The position numbers and the translations under genes were made by a program. Below are positions 1-11,048 of a DNA stretch of 64,000 nt, piece after piece. Each line of letters opens with the position of its first letter. Position 1 is the stretch's first letter. The DNA comes from Nocardioides halotolerans DSM 19273 (GTDB lineage Bacteria > Actinomycetota > Actinomycetes > Propionibacteriales > Nocardioidaceae): assembly GCF_000422805.1 (NCBI RefSeq), contig NZ_AUGT01000009.1, positions 72,727 to 136,726 on the forward strand, read 5' to 3'. The notes under the pieces are model-generated. The model was given only the letters and a program-made list of their open reading frames with translations. It was not told where the DNA came from and did not search any database.

Positions 1-937
1 CCGGGCCGCGAAGAGCGAGAAGACCTACGCCAGGGCGCTCGCGAAGGAGAAGCCCGGCTACGTCCGCGGCAAGAACGGCTGGCTGTTCTTCACCGACTAC
101 CAGGCGCAGAACTTCTCCCAGGCGCTCGGCCGGGTCACGCAGACGCCCAAGCAGGAGCGGTCCTGGGCCAACCTGTTCAAGAAGCAGGCCAAGGCGGTCA
201 AGAAGGCCGGCGGCAAGTACTACGTCGTCGTCATGCCGGCCAACTGGGACATCTACCCCCAGAAGCTGCCGACCTGGGCGCAGCGGCTGCGTGGCACCAC
301 CTCGCTCGAGAAGCTCATGAAGGACCACCCCGAGCTGCCCTGGATCGACACGCGCAAGGCCCTGCAGAAGGCCGCCAAGAAGCACGACACCTACGAGCCG
401 CTCAACAGCCACTGGACCCGCTACGGCGGCTACGTGGCCTGGAAGGCGATCACCAAGTGCCTGCGGGCCAACGACCCGGCCCTGGGCGCGGTCACCGTTC
501 CCCCGATCAGCGGCGTCGGCATCGAGGCCAACTCCAACGAGTTCGCGGCCGACGGCGTGGCCGACGGCAAGCCGCGGCGCACCTACCCCGTCTACACGGG
601 GGCGCACCCGTCCTACACCGTCACCCACATCCCCGACGGCGCCACGGTGCCGTTCCGGCCCGACGACTCGGTCGACATGACCGACCTCCCGATCCGCACG
701 TCGACCACCGGCGCGCAGTCGCCGCTCAAGCTGCTGGCGCTGCGCGACTCGACCGGCAGCGCACTCTCGCCGCTGTGGAGCTGGTCGTTCGGCACGACGG
801 TCCAGTATGCCCACGAGATCGGCAACCTCCCCACGGTCAAGCCGACCCCCCTGGCGCAGGTCCTGGCCGCGGAGCACCCCGACGTGGTTCTGTTCGTCAT
901 GACCGAGCGCTACCTCGCCCTCCCGCCGAAGTCCTGA
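1..937 (+). CDS. AlgJ/AlgX-like SGNH acyltransferase-family protein (5' truncated)
   Basis: The reading frame is open from base 2, so the gene starts before the window; about 311 C-terminal residues are visible. The sequence has the layout of the alginate O-acetyltransferase AlgJ/AlgX family: an early GKNGWLFF segment, a central NSHW motif in the place of the family's D(T/P)HW catalytic motif, and LRDSTGS near the end where relatives have GDSF/Y. Such proteins transfer or remove acetyl groups on secreted polysaccharide, usually with an MBOAT protein. Because both motifs deviate (N for D before HW, DST for GDS), catalysis is uncertain. It lies 10 bp upstream of a sugar-nucleotide epimerase, which supports a polysaccharide role. 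Three relatives follow within 10 kb. Family call fairly sure, exact function not. Confidence 0.72.
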   Translation, partial: RAAKSEKTYARALAKEKPGYVRGKNGWLFFTDYQAQNFSQALGRVTQTPKQERSWANLFKKQAKAVKKAGGKYYVVVMPANWDIYPQKLPTWAQRLRGTTSLEKLMKDHPELPWIDTRKALQKAAKKHDTYEPLNSHWTRYGGYVAWKAITKCLRANDPALGAVTVPPISGVGIEANSNEFAADGVADGKPRRTYPVYTGAHPSYTVTHIPDGATVPFRPDDSVDMTDLPIRTSTTGAQSPLKLLALRDSTGSALSPLWSWSFGTTVQYAHEIGNLPTVKPTPLAQVLAAEHPDVVLFVMTERYLALPPKS

Positions 938-947
938 GGAGGCCCAC

Positions 948-2009
948 GTGACGACCTGCCTGGTGACGGGCGGGGCCGGCTTCATCGGCTGCGCCCTGTC
1001 CTCGGTCCTGCCCGAGCACTTCGACCGCGTGGTGGCGCTCGACAACATGCACCCGCAGGTGCACGAGTCGCCGGAGCGGCCCGCCGCGCTCGACGAGCGG
1101 GTCGAGCTGGTCGTCGGCGACGTCACCTCCGCCGCCGACTGGGACGCGCTGCTGGCCGATGTGAAGCCGACCGTGGTGGTCCACCTCGCCGCGGAGACCG
1201 GCACCGCGCAGTCGCTCACCGAGGCCACCCGGCACGCCCTGGTCAACGTCGTGGGCACCACCGAGATGCTCGATGCGCTCGTCCGTCACGACGCGCTGCC
1301 GGAGAAGGTCGTGCTGACCTCGTCGCGCGCGGTCTACGGCGAGGGGGCCTGGGCCGCGGCGGACGGCAGCCTGACCTACCCCGGCCAGCGCAGCGACGCC
1401 ATGCTCGAGGCCGGCCAGTGGGACTTCCCGGGGCTCACGCCCACGCCGTTCGAGTCCTCCCGCGTGACGCCGACGCCGACCAGCGTCTACGGCTCCACCA
1501 AACTGGCCCAGGAGAACGTGCTCACGTCCTGGTGCCTGGCGCTCAACGTGACGCCCGTGCTCTACCGGCTCCAGAACGTCTATGGCCCCGGCCAGTCGCT
1601 GAGCAACCCCTACACCGGCATCGTCTCGTTCTTCGCCCAGCGCGCGAAGGCCGGCGAGGTCATCCCGGTCTACGAGGACGGCCAGATCATCCGCGACTTC
1701 GTCTACATCGACGACGTCGCCCGGGCGATCGTGCAGGGCGTCCTGCACTCCGGTGCCAACCGGCACGCCTACGACATCGGCTCGGGCGAGGGCACGAGCA
1801 TCATGCGGCTCGCCGAGCTGATCGCCGAGAACTACGGCGCGCCCGCCCCGCAGGTCAACGGGATGTTCCGCAACGGTGACGTCCGCGCTGCCAGCTGCGA
1901 CATCTCGGCGGCCGAGGCGGCACTCGACTGGCACCCGCAGGTCATGGTCGAGGAGGGCGTGCGCCGCCTGTGCACCTTCATCGACTCGGTTCTCGACAGC
2001 CGGGTCTGA
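948..2009 (+). CDS. NAD-dependent epimerase/dehydratase (extended SDR)
   Basis: A 353-residue extended short-chain dehydrogenase, the class that includes GalE-type and dTDP-rhamnose/GDP-sugar epimerases and dehydratases acting on nucleotide sugars in the cytoplasm. The nucleotide-binding TGGAGFIG is at residues 7-14 and the catalytic YGSTK (Tyr181, Lys185) is in place. A DVARAIVQGV stretch near residues 256-265 is typical of the C-terminal substrate domain. The GTG start at 948 is chosen because GAGGAGG lies just upstream at about 936-942. The stop overlaps the ATG of the next gene by one base, so the two are surely co-transcribed, probably together with the AlgX-like gene upstream. The sugar substrate cannot be told from sequence. 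Confidence 0.85.
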   Translation: MTTCLVTGGAGFIGCALSSVLPEHFDRVVALDNMHPQVHESPERPAALDERVELVVGDVTSAADWDALLADVKPTVVVHLAAETGTAQSLTEATRHALVNVVGTTEMLDALVRHDALPEKVVLTSSRAVYGEGAWAAADGSLTYPGQRSDAMLEAGQWDFPGLTPTPFESSRVTPTPTSVYGSTKLAQENVLTSWCLALNVTPVLYRLQNVYGPGQSLSNPYTGIVSFFAQRAKAGEVIPVYEDGQIIRDFVYIDDVARAIVQGVLHSGANRHAYDIGSGEGTSIMRLAELIAENYGAPAPQVNGMFRNGDVRAASCDISAAEAALDWHPQVMVEEGVRRLCTFIDSVLDSRV

Positions 2010-3265
2010 TGACCGACGCTCCGGAGACCCCGGGCCAGGTCGAGGCGCCCGGCGTCGAGCCGGAGGTCGAGCCGGGGGTCGAGACGGCCGACGCGGCGCC
2101 GGGCGGCCCGCCCGACCAGACGGCGGAGGTCGAGCGCCGGCGTCCTCTCTACTGGGAGCTGGGCGATTTCGGCCAGGGTCGCGGGCTGGAGATCGGGCCG
2201 CTGCACCGCGCCCTGGTCCGCCGCGACGAGGCGGACGTGCGCTACCTCGACGTCCGCGACCGGGCCGGTCTCGTCGAGTGGTACACCGAGATGGACCCCG
2301 ACGTGGTCGTCGAGGACATCGTCGAGGTCGACTACGTCCTGATCCAGCCGGACGGCCGCACCGTCACGATGGTGGAGGCGGCGCGCGAGGGTGCGCCGTT
2401 CGACTGGGTGATGGCCTCGCACGTCGTGGAGCACGTCCCCGACCTCATCGGGTGGCTGGCCGAGCTGGCCGAGCTCGTCGCCGACGACGGGCGGGTGGTG
2501 CTGGCCGTCCCCGACCGGCGCTTCACCTTCGACGCCTACCGGCCGCTGACCACGGTCGGCCAGATGGTCCAGGCGCACCTCGACGGCGACACCCGTCCCT
2601 CGACGCGCGCGGTCTACGACCACTACGCCGGCACGGTCGACTACAACCACGGCAACCTGTGGCGCGGCGAGCGACCGTTCTTCGACGGCCCGCGGTTCGG
2701 GGCCGCGATCGCGGAGGAGCAGCTCGAGCGCACGCTGGCGGGGGAGTACGTCGACAGCCACGTCTGGCTGTTCACCCCCGACAGCCTCCTGCGCCAGCTC
2801 CGCGAGCTGCGGTTGAGCGGGCGGTCGGAGTGGTTCGTCGACGCGATCGTGCCGACACCGCGCGACGAGATCGAGTTCCGGGTGCGCCTGCGTCGGATCC
2901 CCCGGGGTGCCGACGCGACCGTCGAGGACCTTCCCGGCGAGATCGTCGCCGAGGGCGATCGTCCCGAGTGGGTCGAGCAGCAGGCCAGCTGGCACCGCAC
3001 CGACACCCTCGAGGACCGCATCTCGACCCTCGAGGCGCTGCTGGAGCACGCCCAGGCCAGCCAGGCGCTGGCCGAGCGCCGTCTGGAGCAGCTCCGCGTC
3101 AAGGTCGACCGCGACAAGGACAAGCAGCGCCAGAAGGTGGCGAGGCTGCGCAGCGAGCTGAAGGCCGCCACCTCGACGATCGCCGAGCTGCGCGAGCAGC
3201 AGGCTGCGCCCGAGCCGGGCCTCGTCGACAAGCTGGCGCGCCGGCTGCCGCGCCGCGGCCGCTGA
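2009..3265 (+). CDS. Class I SAM-dependent methyltransferase with C-terminal coiled coil
   Basis: A 418-residue protein. After an acidic, Pro/Glu-rich N-terminus of about 40 residues comes a methyltransferase domain of the Methyltransf_11/23 type; the motif region FDWVMASHVVEHVPD followed by LAELVADDGRVVLAVPDRR is characteristic of the SAM-binding core. The last 90 residues, from about DTLEDRISTLEALLEHA onward, are highly charged heptad-like sequence ending in a basic tail, so a long coiled coil is likely. The start at 2009 overlaps the epimerase stop (TGATG), which argues for translational coupling. Proteins of this kind are common in glycan clusters, where they methylate sugars, but the substrate here is unknown. 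Confidence 0.8.
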   Translation: MTDAPETPGQVEAPGVEPEVEPGVETADAAPGGPPDQTAEVERRRPLYWELGDFGQGRGLEIGPLHRALVRRDEADVRYLDVRDRAGLVEWYTEMDPDVVVEDIVEVDYVLIQPDGRTVTMVEAAREGAPFDWVMASHVVEHVPDLIGWLAELAELVADDGRVVLAVPDRRFTFDAYRPLTTVGQMVQAHLDGDTRPSTRAVYDHYAGTVDYNHGNLWRGERPFFDGPRFGAAIAEEQLERTLAGEYVDSHVWLFTPDSLLRQLRELRLSGRSEWFVDAIVPTPRDEIEFRVRLRRIPRGADATVEDLPGEIVAEGDRPEWVEQQASWHRTDTLEDRISTLEALLEHAQASQALAERRLEQLRVKVDRDKDKQRQKVARLRSELKAATSTIAELREQQAAPEPGLVDKLARRLPRRGR

Positions 3266-3332
3266 TATCCGCGGCGACGCATTCGACGCGCATTTGAAGA
3301 AGTGGCGAGAATTGCGTTTCGCCGATTGACGT

Positions 3333-3347
3333 CAAGCGCTGCTTGAT
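3333..3347. promoter_or_regulatory. Inverted repeat in the AT-richer lsr2 leader region
   Basis: The 213-bp gap 3266-3478 upstream of lsr2 is visibly less GC-rich than its surroundings, as expected for a region bound by Lsr2 itself. Within it TCAAGC and GCTTGA form a perfect 6-bp inverted repeat separated by GCT, directly after a TTGACG hexamer (3327-3332) that could serve as a -35 element. No convincing -10 at the right spacing is seen. I read it as a candidate operator for lsr2; the binding protein is not known. Confidence 0.4.
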
Positions 3348-3478
3348 AAAAGGCGGCGCAATTCAGGGCGACGTTCTTTGTGTGTCATCATTGCTCCGGC
3401 ATTTGCAATGTCCTTTTCGCGTCGACGCAATTCGCGACGCCCGCACATTCCTATTTCCCGAACCGGAGGCCGCATTCC

Positions 3479-3808
3479 ATGGCGCAGAAGGTGCACATCG
3501 TCCTCGAGGACGACCTCGACGGCAGTGACGCCACCCAGACCGTTTCGTTCGCCCTCGACGGCACGTCCTACGAGATCGACCTGAACGACAAGAACGCCTC
3601 CGCACTGCGCGACGCGATGGCGACCTACGTCGGCCACGCCCGCAAGGTGACCGCCGGCCGCCGCGGCCGGCGCTCGTCCGCGGCCTCCAGCAACGGCGGC
3701 CACAGCGCCAAGGAGATCCGCGACTGGGCCCGCTCCAACGGGCACGACGTCCCCGAGCGGGGCCGCATCCCCGCGTCGGTCCGCGAGGCCTTCGACGCCG
3801 CTCACTGA
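3479..3808 (+). CDS. lsr2: Lsr2-family nucleoid-associated protein
   Basis: A 109-residue protein matching Lsr2, the actinobacterial H-NS analogue that bridges AT-rich DNA and silences horizontally acquired genes. It starts MAQKVHIVLEDDLDG, typical of the N-terminal dimerisation/oligomerisation domain (residues 1-60), followed by a basic Ser/Arg-rich linker and a C-terminal DNA-binding domain with the RGR minor-groove motif in VPERGRIPASV. The ATG at 3479 is preceded by GGAGG at 3465-3469; an upstream in-frame ATG at 3380 would add a tail not found in the family. It stands alone between the polysaccharide genes and a convergent AlgX-like gene. Identification is secure. Confidence 0.95.
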   Translation: MAQKVHIVLEDDLDGSDATQTVSFALDGTSYEIDLNDKNASALRDAMATYVGHARKVTAGRRGRRSSAASSNGGHSAKEIRDWARSNGHDVPERGRIPASVREAFDAAH

Positions 3809-3826
3809 GCGACGACGGGCCGCTCG

Positions 3827-4927
3827 TCAGGAGCGCTCGGCGAGCGCCTGCTGCAGCGTCTTCCGGAAGGACGGCTGCAACAGGACGCTCCGCCCGACGT
3901 AGCGCTGGACGACCTCCAGCACCACGGTGTCCGCCTCGGCCATCGCTGCGGCGATCTCGTCGAGGCTGGCCAGCCCGATCCACAGGAACCGGCCGTGCCT
4001 GAACAGCGGCCGCAGGCTCTCCAGCGCCGTGAACGTGAACGAGTCGCCGACCAGCAGTGACCTGCCCCGCCAGGTCCGCGCCGCCGGCCGCGACTCCCAC
4101 GACTGGTCGGCCCAGCCCGGAGCGGCCGGGTCCTCGGCGCCTGACGGCCCCTCGGCGACCCGCACCCGGGTCGTCGTGCGTCGGGCCGGGGCGGTCTCCC
4201 TCACGTCGTAGATGCCCTGCAGCTGCATGAGGTCGGGGAGGATCGTGCGGCGCGCGGGCGCGTACCGCTGTCGCTTGGCCAGCCGGAGGTCGAGCCGACG
4301 CGCGACCTGGAACGCGTAGCGGGTGCTGGCGACCGTGGTCCAGTGCGTGTCCATGTGCCAGTAGAGCTGGACCCCACGGGCGGCCATGCGCGCCAGCCGG
4401 GCCCGCATCGCGATGAAATCGGCGTCTCTGAAGGCGTCGAGGGCGGCTGCCTGGTGGCGCAGCCCTGACCGGTCGCACGAGCCGTGGGGGAGACCGGCGA
4501 GCTCGCCGGGCAGGACTCCGGACTTGTTGGGCGCCACCGAGAAGAGGACGCGCTTGCCGGCGGCGCGCAGCATCCGCGCGAACGCCCGCATCCTGCGCAG
4601 CCCCAGGTCGAACTGCTCGCCGTCGAGGCAGGCGGAGTCGAAGTCCTCGCCGTAGAAGAGGTAGCCGTCGCGGCCCTCCACGCTCATCGGTGCCGGGAGG
4701 TACGCCGCACCGCGACCACTGACGAGCCGGCCATAGGGACCCTGGGCGCGGGCGACGGTCGCCGGGCCCACCCCGGACCGGTGGTCGAGCACGGGCGCGT
4801 GCGCCCGCCCGGGGTCGCGAGGGGCGGCCGGCGCTCCGGTCGCCTCGACGCCGACCACGCCGACCACGCCGAGCGCCAGCGTCACCGCGGTGAGCAGCGC
4901 GGCCAGCGAAGGGAGCGGCCTCGACAC
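3827..4927 (-). CDS. Secreted AlgJ/AlgX-like SGNH protein, copy B
   Basis: A 366-residue protein beginning with a hydrophobic signal sequence (LPSLAALLTAVTLALGVVGV), so probably exported. It carries all marks of the AlgJ/AlgX SGNH-like acetyltransferase family: LFYGEDFDSAC near residue 85, VAPNKS, the catalytic-type HMDTHWTT and the LLVGDSFTF block that would hold the nucleophilic serine. The GTG start at 4927 has GAGGA about 8 nt upstream. It is convergent with lsr2 and divergent from clpC. Together with the genes at 7754-8842 and 8965-10020 it forms a set of clear paralogs. Likely function: O-acetylation of a cell-surface glycan; substrate not known. Confidence 0.78.
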   Translation of the reverse strand: MSRPLPSLAALLTAVTLALGVVGVVGVEATGAPAAPRDPGRAHAPVLDHRSGVGPATVARAQGPYGRLVSGRGAAYLPAPMSVEGRDGYLFYGEDFDSACLDGEQFDLGLRRMRAFARMLRAAGKRVLFSVAPNKSGVLPGELAGLPHGSCDRSGLRHQAAALDAFRDADFIAMRARLARMAARGVQLYWHMDTHWTTVASTRYAFQVARRLDLRLAKRQRYAPARRTILPDLMQLQGIYDVRETAPARRTTTRVRVAEGPSGAEDPAAPGWADQSWESRPAARTWRGRSLLVGDSFTFTALESLRPLFRHGRFLWIGLASLDEIAAAMAEADTVVLEVVQRYVGRSVLLQPSFRKTLQQALAERS

Positions 4928-5034
4928 GATGCAGTCCTCGAGTGGGTGGGAGCGGGGGAAGGAGGCCCGAACGGGCCATGTGAGGGTACGTCATCGCGGT
5001 CGCGCCCCGACGGGAGAACGCCGTCGCCGCGCTT

Positions 5035-5051
5035 GTTCGCTGATAGCGGAT
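5035..5051 (+). promoter_or_regulatory. Probable ClgR box upstream of clpC
   Basis: GTTCGC-TGATA-GCG matches the ClgR operator known from Streptomyces and Corynebacterium (GTTCGC-N5-GCG). ClgR activates clp and other proteostasis genes. The box ends about 27 bp before a -10-like TAGGCT at 5078-5083, and no good -35 hexamer lies between, which suits an activator-dependent promoter. The clpC start codon is 84 bp further on at 5135. Confidence 0.7.
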
Positions 5052-5134
5052 CCTCTCGTGTGCCTGCCGGGAACGCGTAGGCTGGCAGCGGGGTTGTCCC
5101 GAGCGACCCCACACACGCTTTCGAGGAGACACGC

Positions 5135-7711
<2,577 letters not shown>

Positions 7712-7727
7712 CGTCACAGCCGCTGCT

Positions 7728-7758
7728 GCTGGCCCCCGCCGATCCGGCGGGGGTCAGC
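7728..7758. terminator. Bidirectional terminator between clpC and AlgX-like copy C
   Basis: A 14-bp stem with one G-T pair (core CCCCCGCCG / CGGCGGGGG) closes on a 3-nt ATC loop. It lies between the clpC stop at 7711 and the convergent gene whose stop begins at 7754, so it can terminate both; the distal arm overlaps that gene's last codons. Confidence 0.8.
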
Positions 7759-8842
7759 TGCTCTTCAGGGGGTGGTGGCGCAGGTATCGGCGGACTTCGC
7801 GCCGCAGGTCCTTCGAACCCATCTCGCTGCGCTGGACCAGGAACTGCGCGACCTCGATGACCACGGTGCGCGAGGAGCCGAGGGCCGCCAGCAGGTCGGG
7901 CCGCGTGAAGTGGCCGATCCACATGAAGTGGCCGTGGCGGAAGATCGGCCGGATCGTGCCGAGGGCGTACTGCGTGAACGAGTCGCCGATCAGGAGCGTC
8001 CTGCCCTTGATGGTCTTGCGGGCCGGAGTGGAGATCCACTCGTGGTCGGTGACGAGCTGCGGGAGGCCGCTCCACTCGGTGCTGCCCGGTGCGGTGCGGA
8101 CCTTGACGCCCCGGCCGGGCTCGACCGCGGGCGCCGTCTCGGTCGCGTCGCTGGCCATCGACTCGCTGAAGATGCCGAGGATCGTCTGGGTGGTCGCGAC
8201 CAGCCGCTGGGCGGCGGCGACCCGCGGGTCGAGCGCCGCGGCGAGCTGTCCGCTGTAGACCGAGCCGCCCACCGTCGTCCAGTGGGGGTCGGTCTTCCAG
8301 TAGGCCTGGACCGGGCTGCGGACGAGGAGCTTGCGCAGCGGCAGGTAGCGCCGGTCGGAGTAGTGGTCGAGGACCTTGGCCTGCTGCTGGAGCCCGACCG
8401 TGTCGCAGGCGCCGTGTGGGAGCGTCTCGCGCCGGATGTACCTGTTCTCCACCATCGACTTGTTGGGTGCCACCGTGAACACCACGCGGCGTCCGGACTT
8501 GCGGATCACCTGGGCGAGCTGGGCCAGGTGCTTGAGGCCCTTGCGCAGCTTGGTGCCGTAGTGGCAGGCCATGTCGAAGTCGGGTCCGTAGAACAGCATG
8601 CCCTTGCGGCCCTTGACGACGATCGGGGCGAGCGGGTAGCTGTTGCCGTCGAGGCCGAGGACCTGGCCGCTCCGCGGGCTGCGGGTGAGCCGGTAGTCGG
8701 GGTCCGGGATCGCTGTCGACGTCTCGTGCGCACCCTTCGGGACGTCGGGCCGCGGGTCGGCGTGCGCGCCGTCCAGGACGAGCAGCGGCACGAGCACGCC
8801 ACAGCACAGGGCGGCGATCAGGGCGCGGAGACGCAGCGACAT
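7754..8842 (-). CDS. Secreted AlgJ/AlgX-like SGNH protein, copy C
   Basis: A 362-residue protein with an N-terminal signal sequence (MSLRLRALIAALCCGVLVPL). The core follows the AlgJ/AlgX plan: LFYGPDFDMAC, VAPNKS, WKTDPHWTTVGG in place of DTHW, and LLIGDSFTQ with the presumed catalytic serine. The start at 8842 is preferred over an in-frame start at 8875 because AAGG sits 7 nt upstream and the shorter form begins right at the signal peptide. Sequence is closest to the next gene (copy D), so the two probably arose by tandem duplication. A hairpin at 8901-8932 separates them, so they may be separately transcribed. Confidence 0.78.
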   Translation of the reverse strand: MSLRLRALIAALCCGVLVPLLVLDGAHADPRPDVPKGAHETSTAIPDPDYRLTRSPRSGQVLGLDGNSYPLAPIVVKGRKGMLFYGPDFDMACHYGTKLRKGLKHLAQLAQVIRKSGRRVVFTVAPNKSMVENRYIRRETLPHGACDTVGLQQQAKVLDHYSDRRYLPLRKLLVRSPVQAYWKTDPHWTTVGGSVYSGQLAAALDPRVAAAQRLVATTQTILGIFSESMASDATETAPAVEPGRGVKVRTAPGSTEWSGLPQLVTDHEWISTPARKTIKGRTLLIGDSFTQYALGTIRPIFRHGHFMWIGHFTRPDLLAALGSSRTVVIEVAQFLVQRSEMGSKDLRREVRRYLRHHPLKSS

Positions 8843-8900
8843 GGGGGAACCTTCGCGAGAACGGACGCTGCGCAAACTACTTCAGGCACGGGCGGTGTGC

Positions 8901-8932
8901 GACATCCTCGCCCGGTCGGGCGAGGACGTGTC
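8901..8932 (-). terminator. Hairpin terminator downstream of AlgX-like copy D
   Basis: A perfect 10-bp stem (TCCTCGCCCG / CGGGCGAGGA) with a 2-nt loop, extended by GACA/TGTC across a 2-nt bulge, sits 33 bp past the stop of the minus-strand gene 8965-10020 and 59 bp before the start of copy C. Confidence 0.65.
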
Positions 8933-8964
8933 GCCCGGGCATCCGCCCGGCCGGCCTGCGGTCG

Positions 8965-10020
8965 TCAGCGCAGGGTGCGGCGTACCTGGGCGCGGAACGC
9001 CTTGGTGCCCAGCAGGCTGCTCGAGACGAAGCGCTGCACCACCTCGATGACGACCGTGTCGGAGGCCACGAGGCTCTGGGCGATGTAGTCGAGATTCTCC
9101 TGGGTGATCCAGACGAAGTGGCCCTTGTGGAACAGCGGCCGCAGCGTGCTGAGCCCCACGAAGCTGTAGGAGTCGCCGATCAGCACCGTCTTGCCGCGCA
9201 GCGTCTTCTTGCGCGGCGACGAGGTCCAGGTCTGCTGCAGCTCGACGTTGGGGTCGGGCGGCCCGATGCGGACCGACACGTTGTTGGTGGGGACCACCGC
9301 CTGGGCCGTCTCCGGCTGCGGGATGCCGAGCAGCGAGAAGAGGTCGCCCTGGAACTCCGCCTGGGTCAGGGCGTAGCGCTGCCGGCCCGCGAGCTTCTTG
9401 TCGAGCCTGGCGGCGAGGCGCTCGGCGAAGATCGACGACCCGACCGACGTCCAGTGGGTGTCGGTCTTCCAGTAGGTCTCGCGCGGGTCCTTCGAGAGCG
9501 CCCTGCGCAGCGGGAGGTAGTTGCGGTTGCCGTAGTCGTCCAGCAGGTCGTCCTGGCGCTCGAGGCCCAGTCGCGTGCACGCACCGTGCGGCAGGCCGAC
9601 CCAGTCGATCTGGTCGTCGTAGATCGAGGTCTTGTTGGGGGCGACGGTGAGCACGACCCGGCGGCCGGTGCTCTCGATGAGCTTGGCCAGCTTGGCCAGA
9701 CGCCGCAGGCCCTGCTTGAACCTGGCGCCATCGGCGCAGGCCGTGTCGAAGTCGGGGCCGTAGAAGACCTGGCCGTCCCAGCCGCCCACGACCATCGGTG
9801 CGTACTCGTAGAGCAGCCCGTCGGCTCCCTGGAAGCTGCCGCTGGCCTGCGGCGAGGTCACCACTCCCTGGGCGTCCCGGGCGAGGTAGGTGGGCAGCTC
9901 GGCGCGCCCGTCGTGGCCGCGAGGGTGGTGGGGCTCGGCCGCGGCGCCGTTGCCGGCGGTCGCGAGCAGGGCCAGTGCTGCCAGGCCGGAGACGAGCGTC
10001 GGCCAGCGGAGGTGGGGCAT
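8965..10020 (-). CDS. Secreted AlgJ/AlgX-like SGNH protein, copy D
   Basis: A 351-residue protein with a signal sequence (LVSGLAALALLATAGNGAAA), probably exported. Motifs in order: FYGPDFDTAC, LTVAPNKTS, the intact YWKTDTHWTS and VLIGDSYSF, so both halves of the SGNH/DTHW active site are present. Like copy B, and unlike copy C, it has the canonical DTHW. The start is the ATG at 10020; no strong Shine-Dalgarno is visible (GAAAG about 11 nt upstream). Function inferred as acetyl transfer on an extracellular polysaccharide. No MBOAT partner is visible within the window; it may lie upstream of base 1. Confidence 0.78.
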   Translation of the reverse strand: MPHLRWPTLVSGLAALALLATAGNGAAAEPHHPRGHDGRAELPTYLARDAQGVVTSPQASGSFQGADGLLYEYAPMVVGGWDGQVFYGPDFDTACADGARFKQGLRRLAKLAKLIESTGRRVVLTVAPNKTSIYDDQIDWVGLPHGACTRLGLERQDDLLDDYGNRNYLPLRRALSKDPRETYWKTDTHWTSVGSSIFAERLAARLDKKLAGRQRYALTQAEFQGDLFSLLGIPQPETAQAVVPTNNVSVRIGPPDPNVELQQTWTSSPRKKTLRGKTVLIGDSYSFVGLSTLRPLFHKGHFVWITQENLDYIAQSLVASDTVVIEVVQRFVSSSLLGTKAFRAQVRRTLR

Positions 10021-10109
10021 GAAGGGGAGGACTTTCAGATCGAGGGGGCTCGTAGCACGGTAGCTGCGGACCGACGTTCGCGCGGTCGAATCGCCCCCAT
10101 TGTGCCGGG

Positions 10110-10979
10110 TCAGGCCGGCAGGCCCCAGGACGGCCCCGTCCGCGCGGCGAGACCGTCGGACACCAGCGTCTCGAGGCACCGCGACCGCTGGGCGTCGTCG
10201 TGGGGCCAGGCGGCCTCGAGCACGCTCGCGTGCACCGGTCCGTCGGCCTCGCGGAGGACCGCCATCAGCCGCCCGCGGCACTGGCGGTCGGTGCCGGCCC
10301 AGGCCTGCGTGCGCCGGGGCGGGCCGGCGTACGCCGGGTGGCCGGCCGCCCGCCACGCGCAGAGGTGCGCCACCGGGCAGTCCGCGCAGCGCGGCCGGGC
10401 GGCCGTGCACGCGAGCGCGCCGAGCTCCATGACCGCCACGGCCCAGGTGGCGGCTGTGGCGTCGTCGTCGGGGAGCAGCGAGGCGGCCAGGTCGCGCTCG
10501 GCCCGGGTCACCGAGCTGCCGGGGAGCTCCACGCCGGCGACCACCCGCGCCAGCACCCGGCGCACGTTGGTGTCGAGGACGACGTGGCGACGCCCGAACG
10601 CGAACGACGCGACCGCGGCGGCCGTGTAGTCGCCGACGCCCGGCAGGGTCAGGAGGTCGTCGTAGGAGTCGGGGACCTCGCCGCCGTGGCGCTCCACGAT
10701 GGCGACGGCGGCCGCGTGCAGCCGCAGCGCCCGGCGCGGGTAGCCGAGCCGGCCCCACGCCCGCACGGCCTCGCCGGCCGGTTCCGCGGCGAGCGCCGCC
10801 GGCGTCGGCCAGCGCTCCATCCAGGCGTCGTGCACCGGGAGCACCCGCGCGACCGGCGTCTGCTGCAGCATCAGCTCGGAGACGAGGACCGACCAGGCCG
10901 AGGCCTCCGGGCGGCGCCACGGCAGGTCGCGGGCGTGGTCGGCGTACCACTGCAGGACCGGCCGGTGGAGGGGGTGCAT
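10110..10979 (-). CDS. mutY: A/G-specific adenine glycosylase MutY
   Basis: A 289-residue base-excision repair glycosylase that removes adenine opposite 8-oxoguanine. It has the HhH-GPD fold: catalytic Glu in SELMLQQTPVARV, helix-hairpin-helix LPGVGDYTAAAVASFAF, catalytic Asp in VVLDTNVRRV, and the 4Fe-4S loop with Cys spacing 6-2-5 (CTAARPRCADCPVAHLC). It ends soon after the cluster, so the C-terminal NUDIX-like domain of E. coli MutY is reduced, as is common in actinobacteria. The ATG at 10979 lies 8 nt behind TAGCGT on the minus strand, pointing to a leaderless transcript. Divergent from the membrane protein at 11049. Confidence 0.93.
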   Translation of the reverse strand: MHPLHRPVLQWYADHARDLPWRRPEASAWSVLVSELMLQQTPVARVLPVHDAWMERWPTPAALAAEPAGEAVRAWGRLGYPRRALRLHAAAVAIVERHGGEVPDSYDDLLTLPGVGDYTAAAVASFAFGRRHVVLDTNVRRVLARVVAGVELPGSSVTRAERDLAASLLPDDDATAATWAVAVMELGALACTAARPRCADCPVAHLCAWRAAGHPAYAGPPRRTQAWAGTDRQCRGRLMAVLREADGPVHASVLEAAWPHDDAQRSRCLETLVSDGLAARTGPSWGLPA

Positions 10980-10987
10980 CGGACCAG

Positions 10988-11041
10988 ACGCTAACCCGTG
11001 CGGCGTGGGTACCCCACCCGGCCGGGCTCGCGCCCTACCGT
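10988..11041. promoter_or_regulatory. Divergent leaderless promoters of mutY and the 11049 gene
   Basis: On the minus strand TAGCGT (10988-10993) is 8 nt before the mutY ATG. On the plus strand TACCGT (11036-11041) is 7 nt before the ATG at 11049. Both fit a -10 box whose transcript begins at or next to the start codon. Confidence 0.5.
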
Positions 11042-11048
11042 GCCGGGC

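Noticed and set aside
3380..3478. Longer start for lsr2 at 3380
   Set aside because: Would add 33 residues not found in Lsr2 proteins; the ribosome binding site is directly before 3479.
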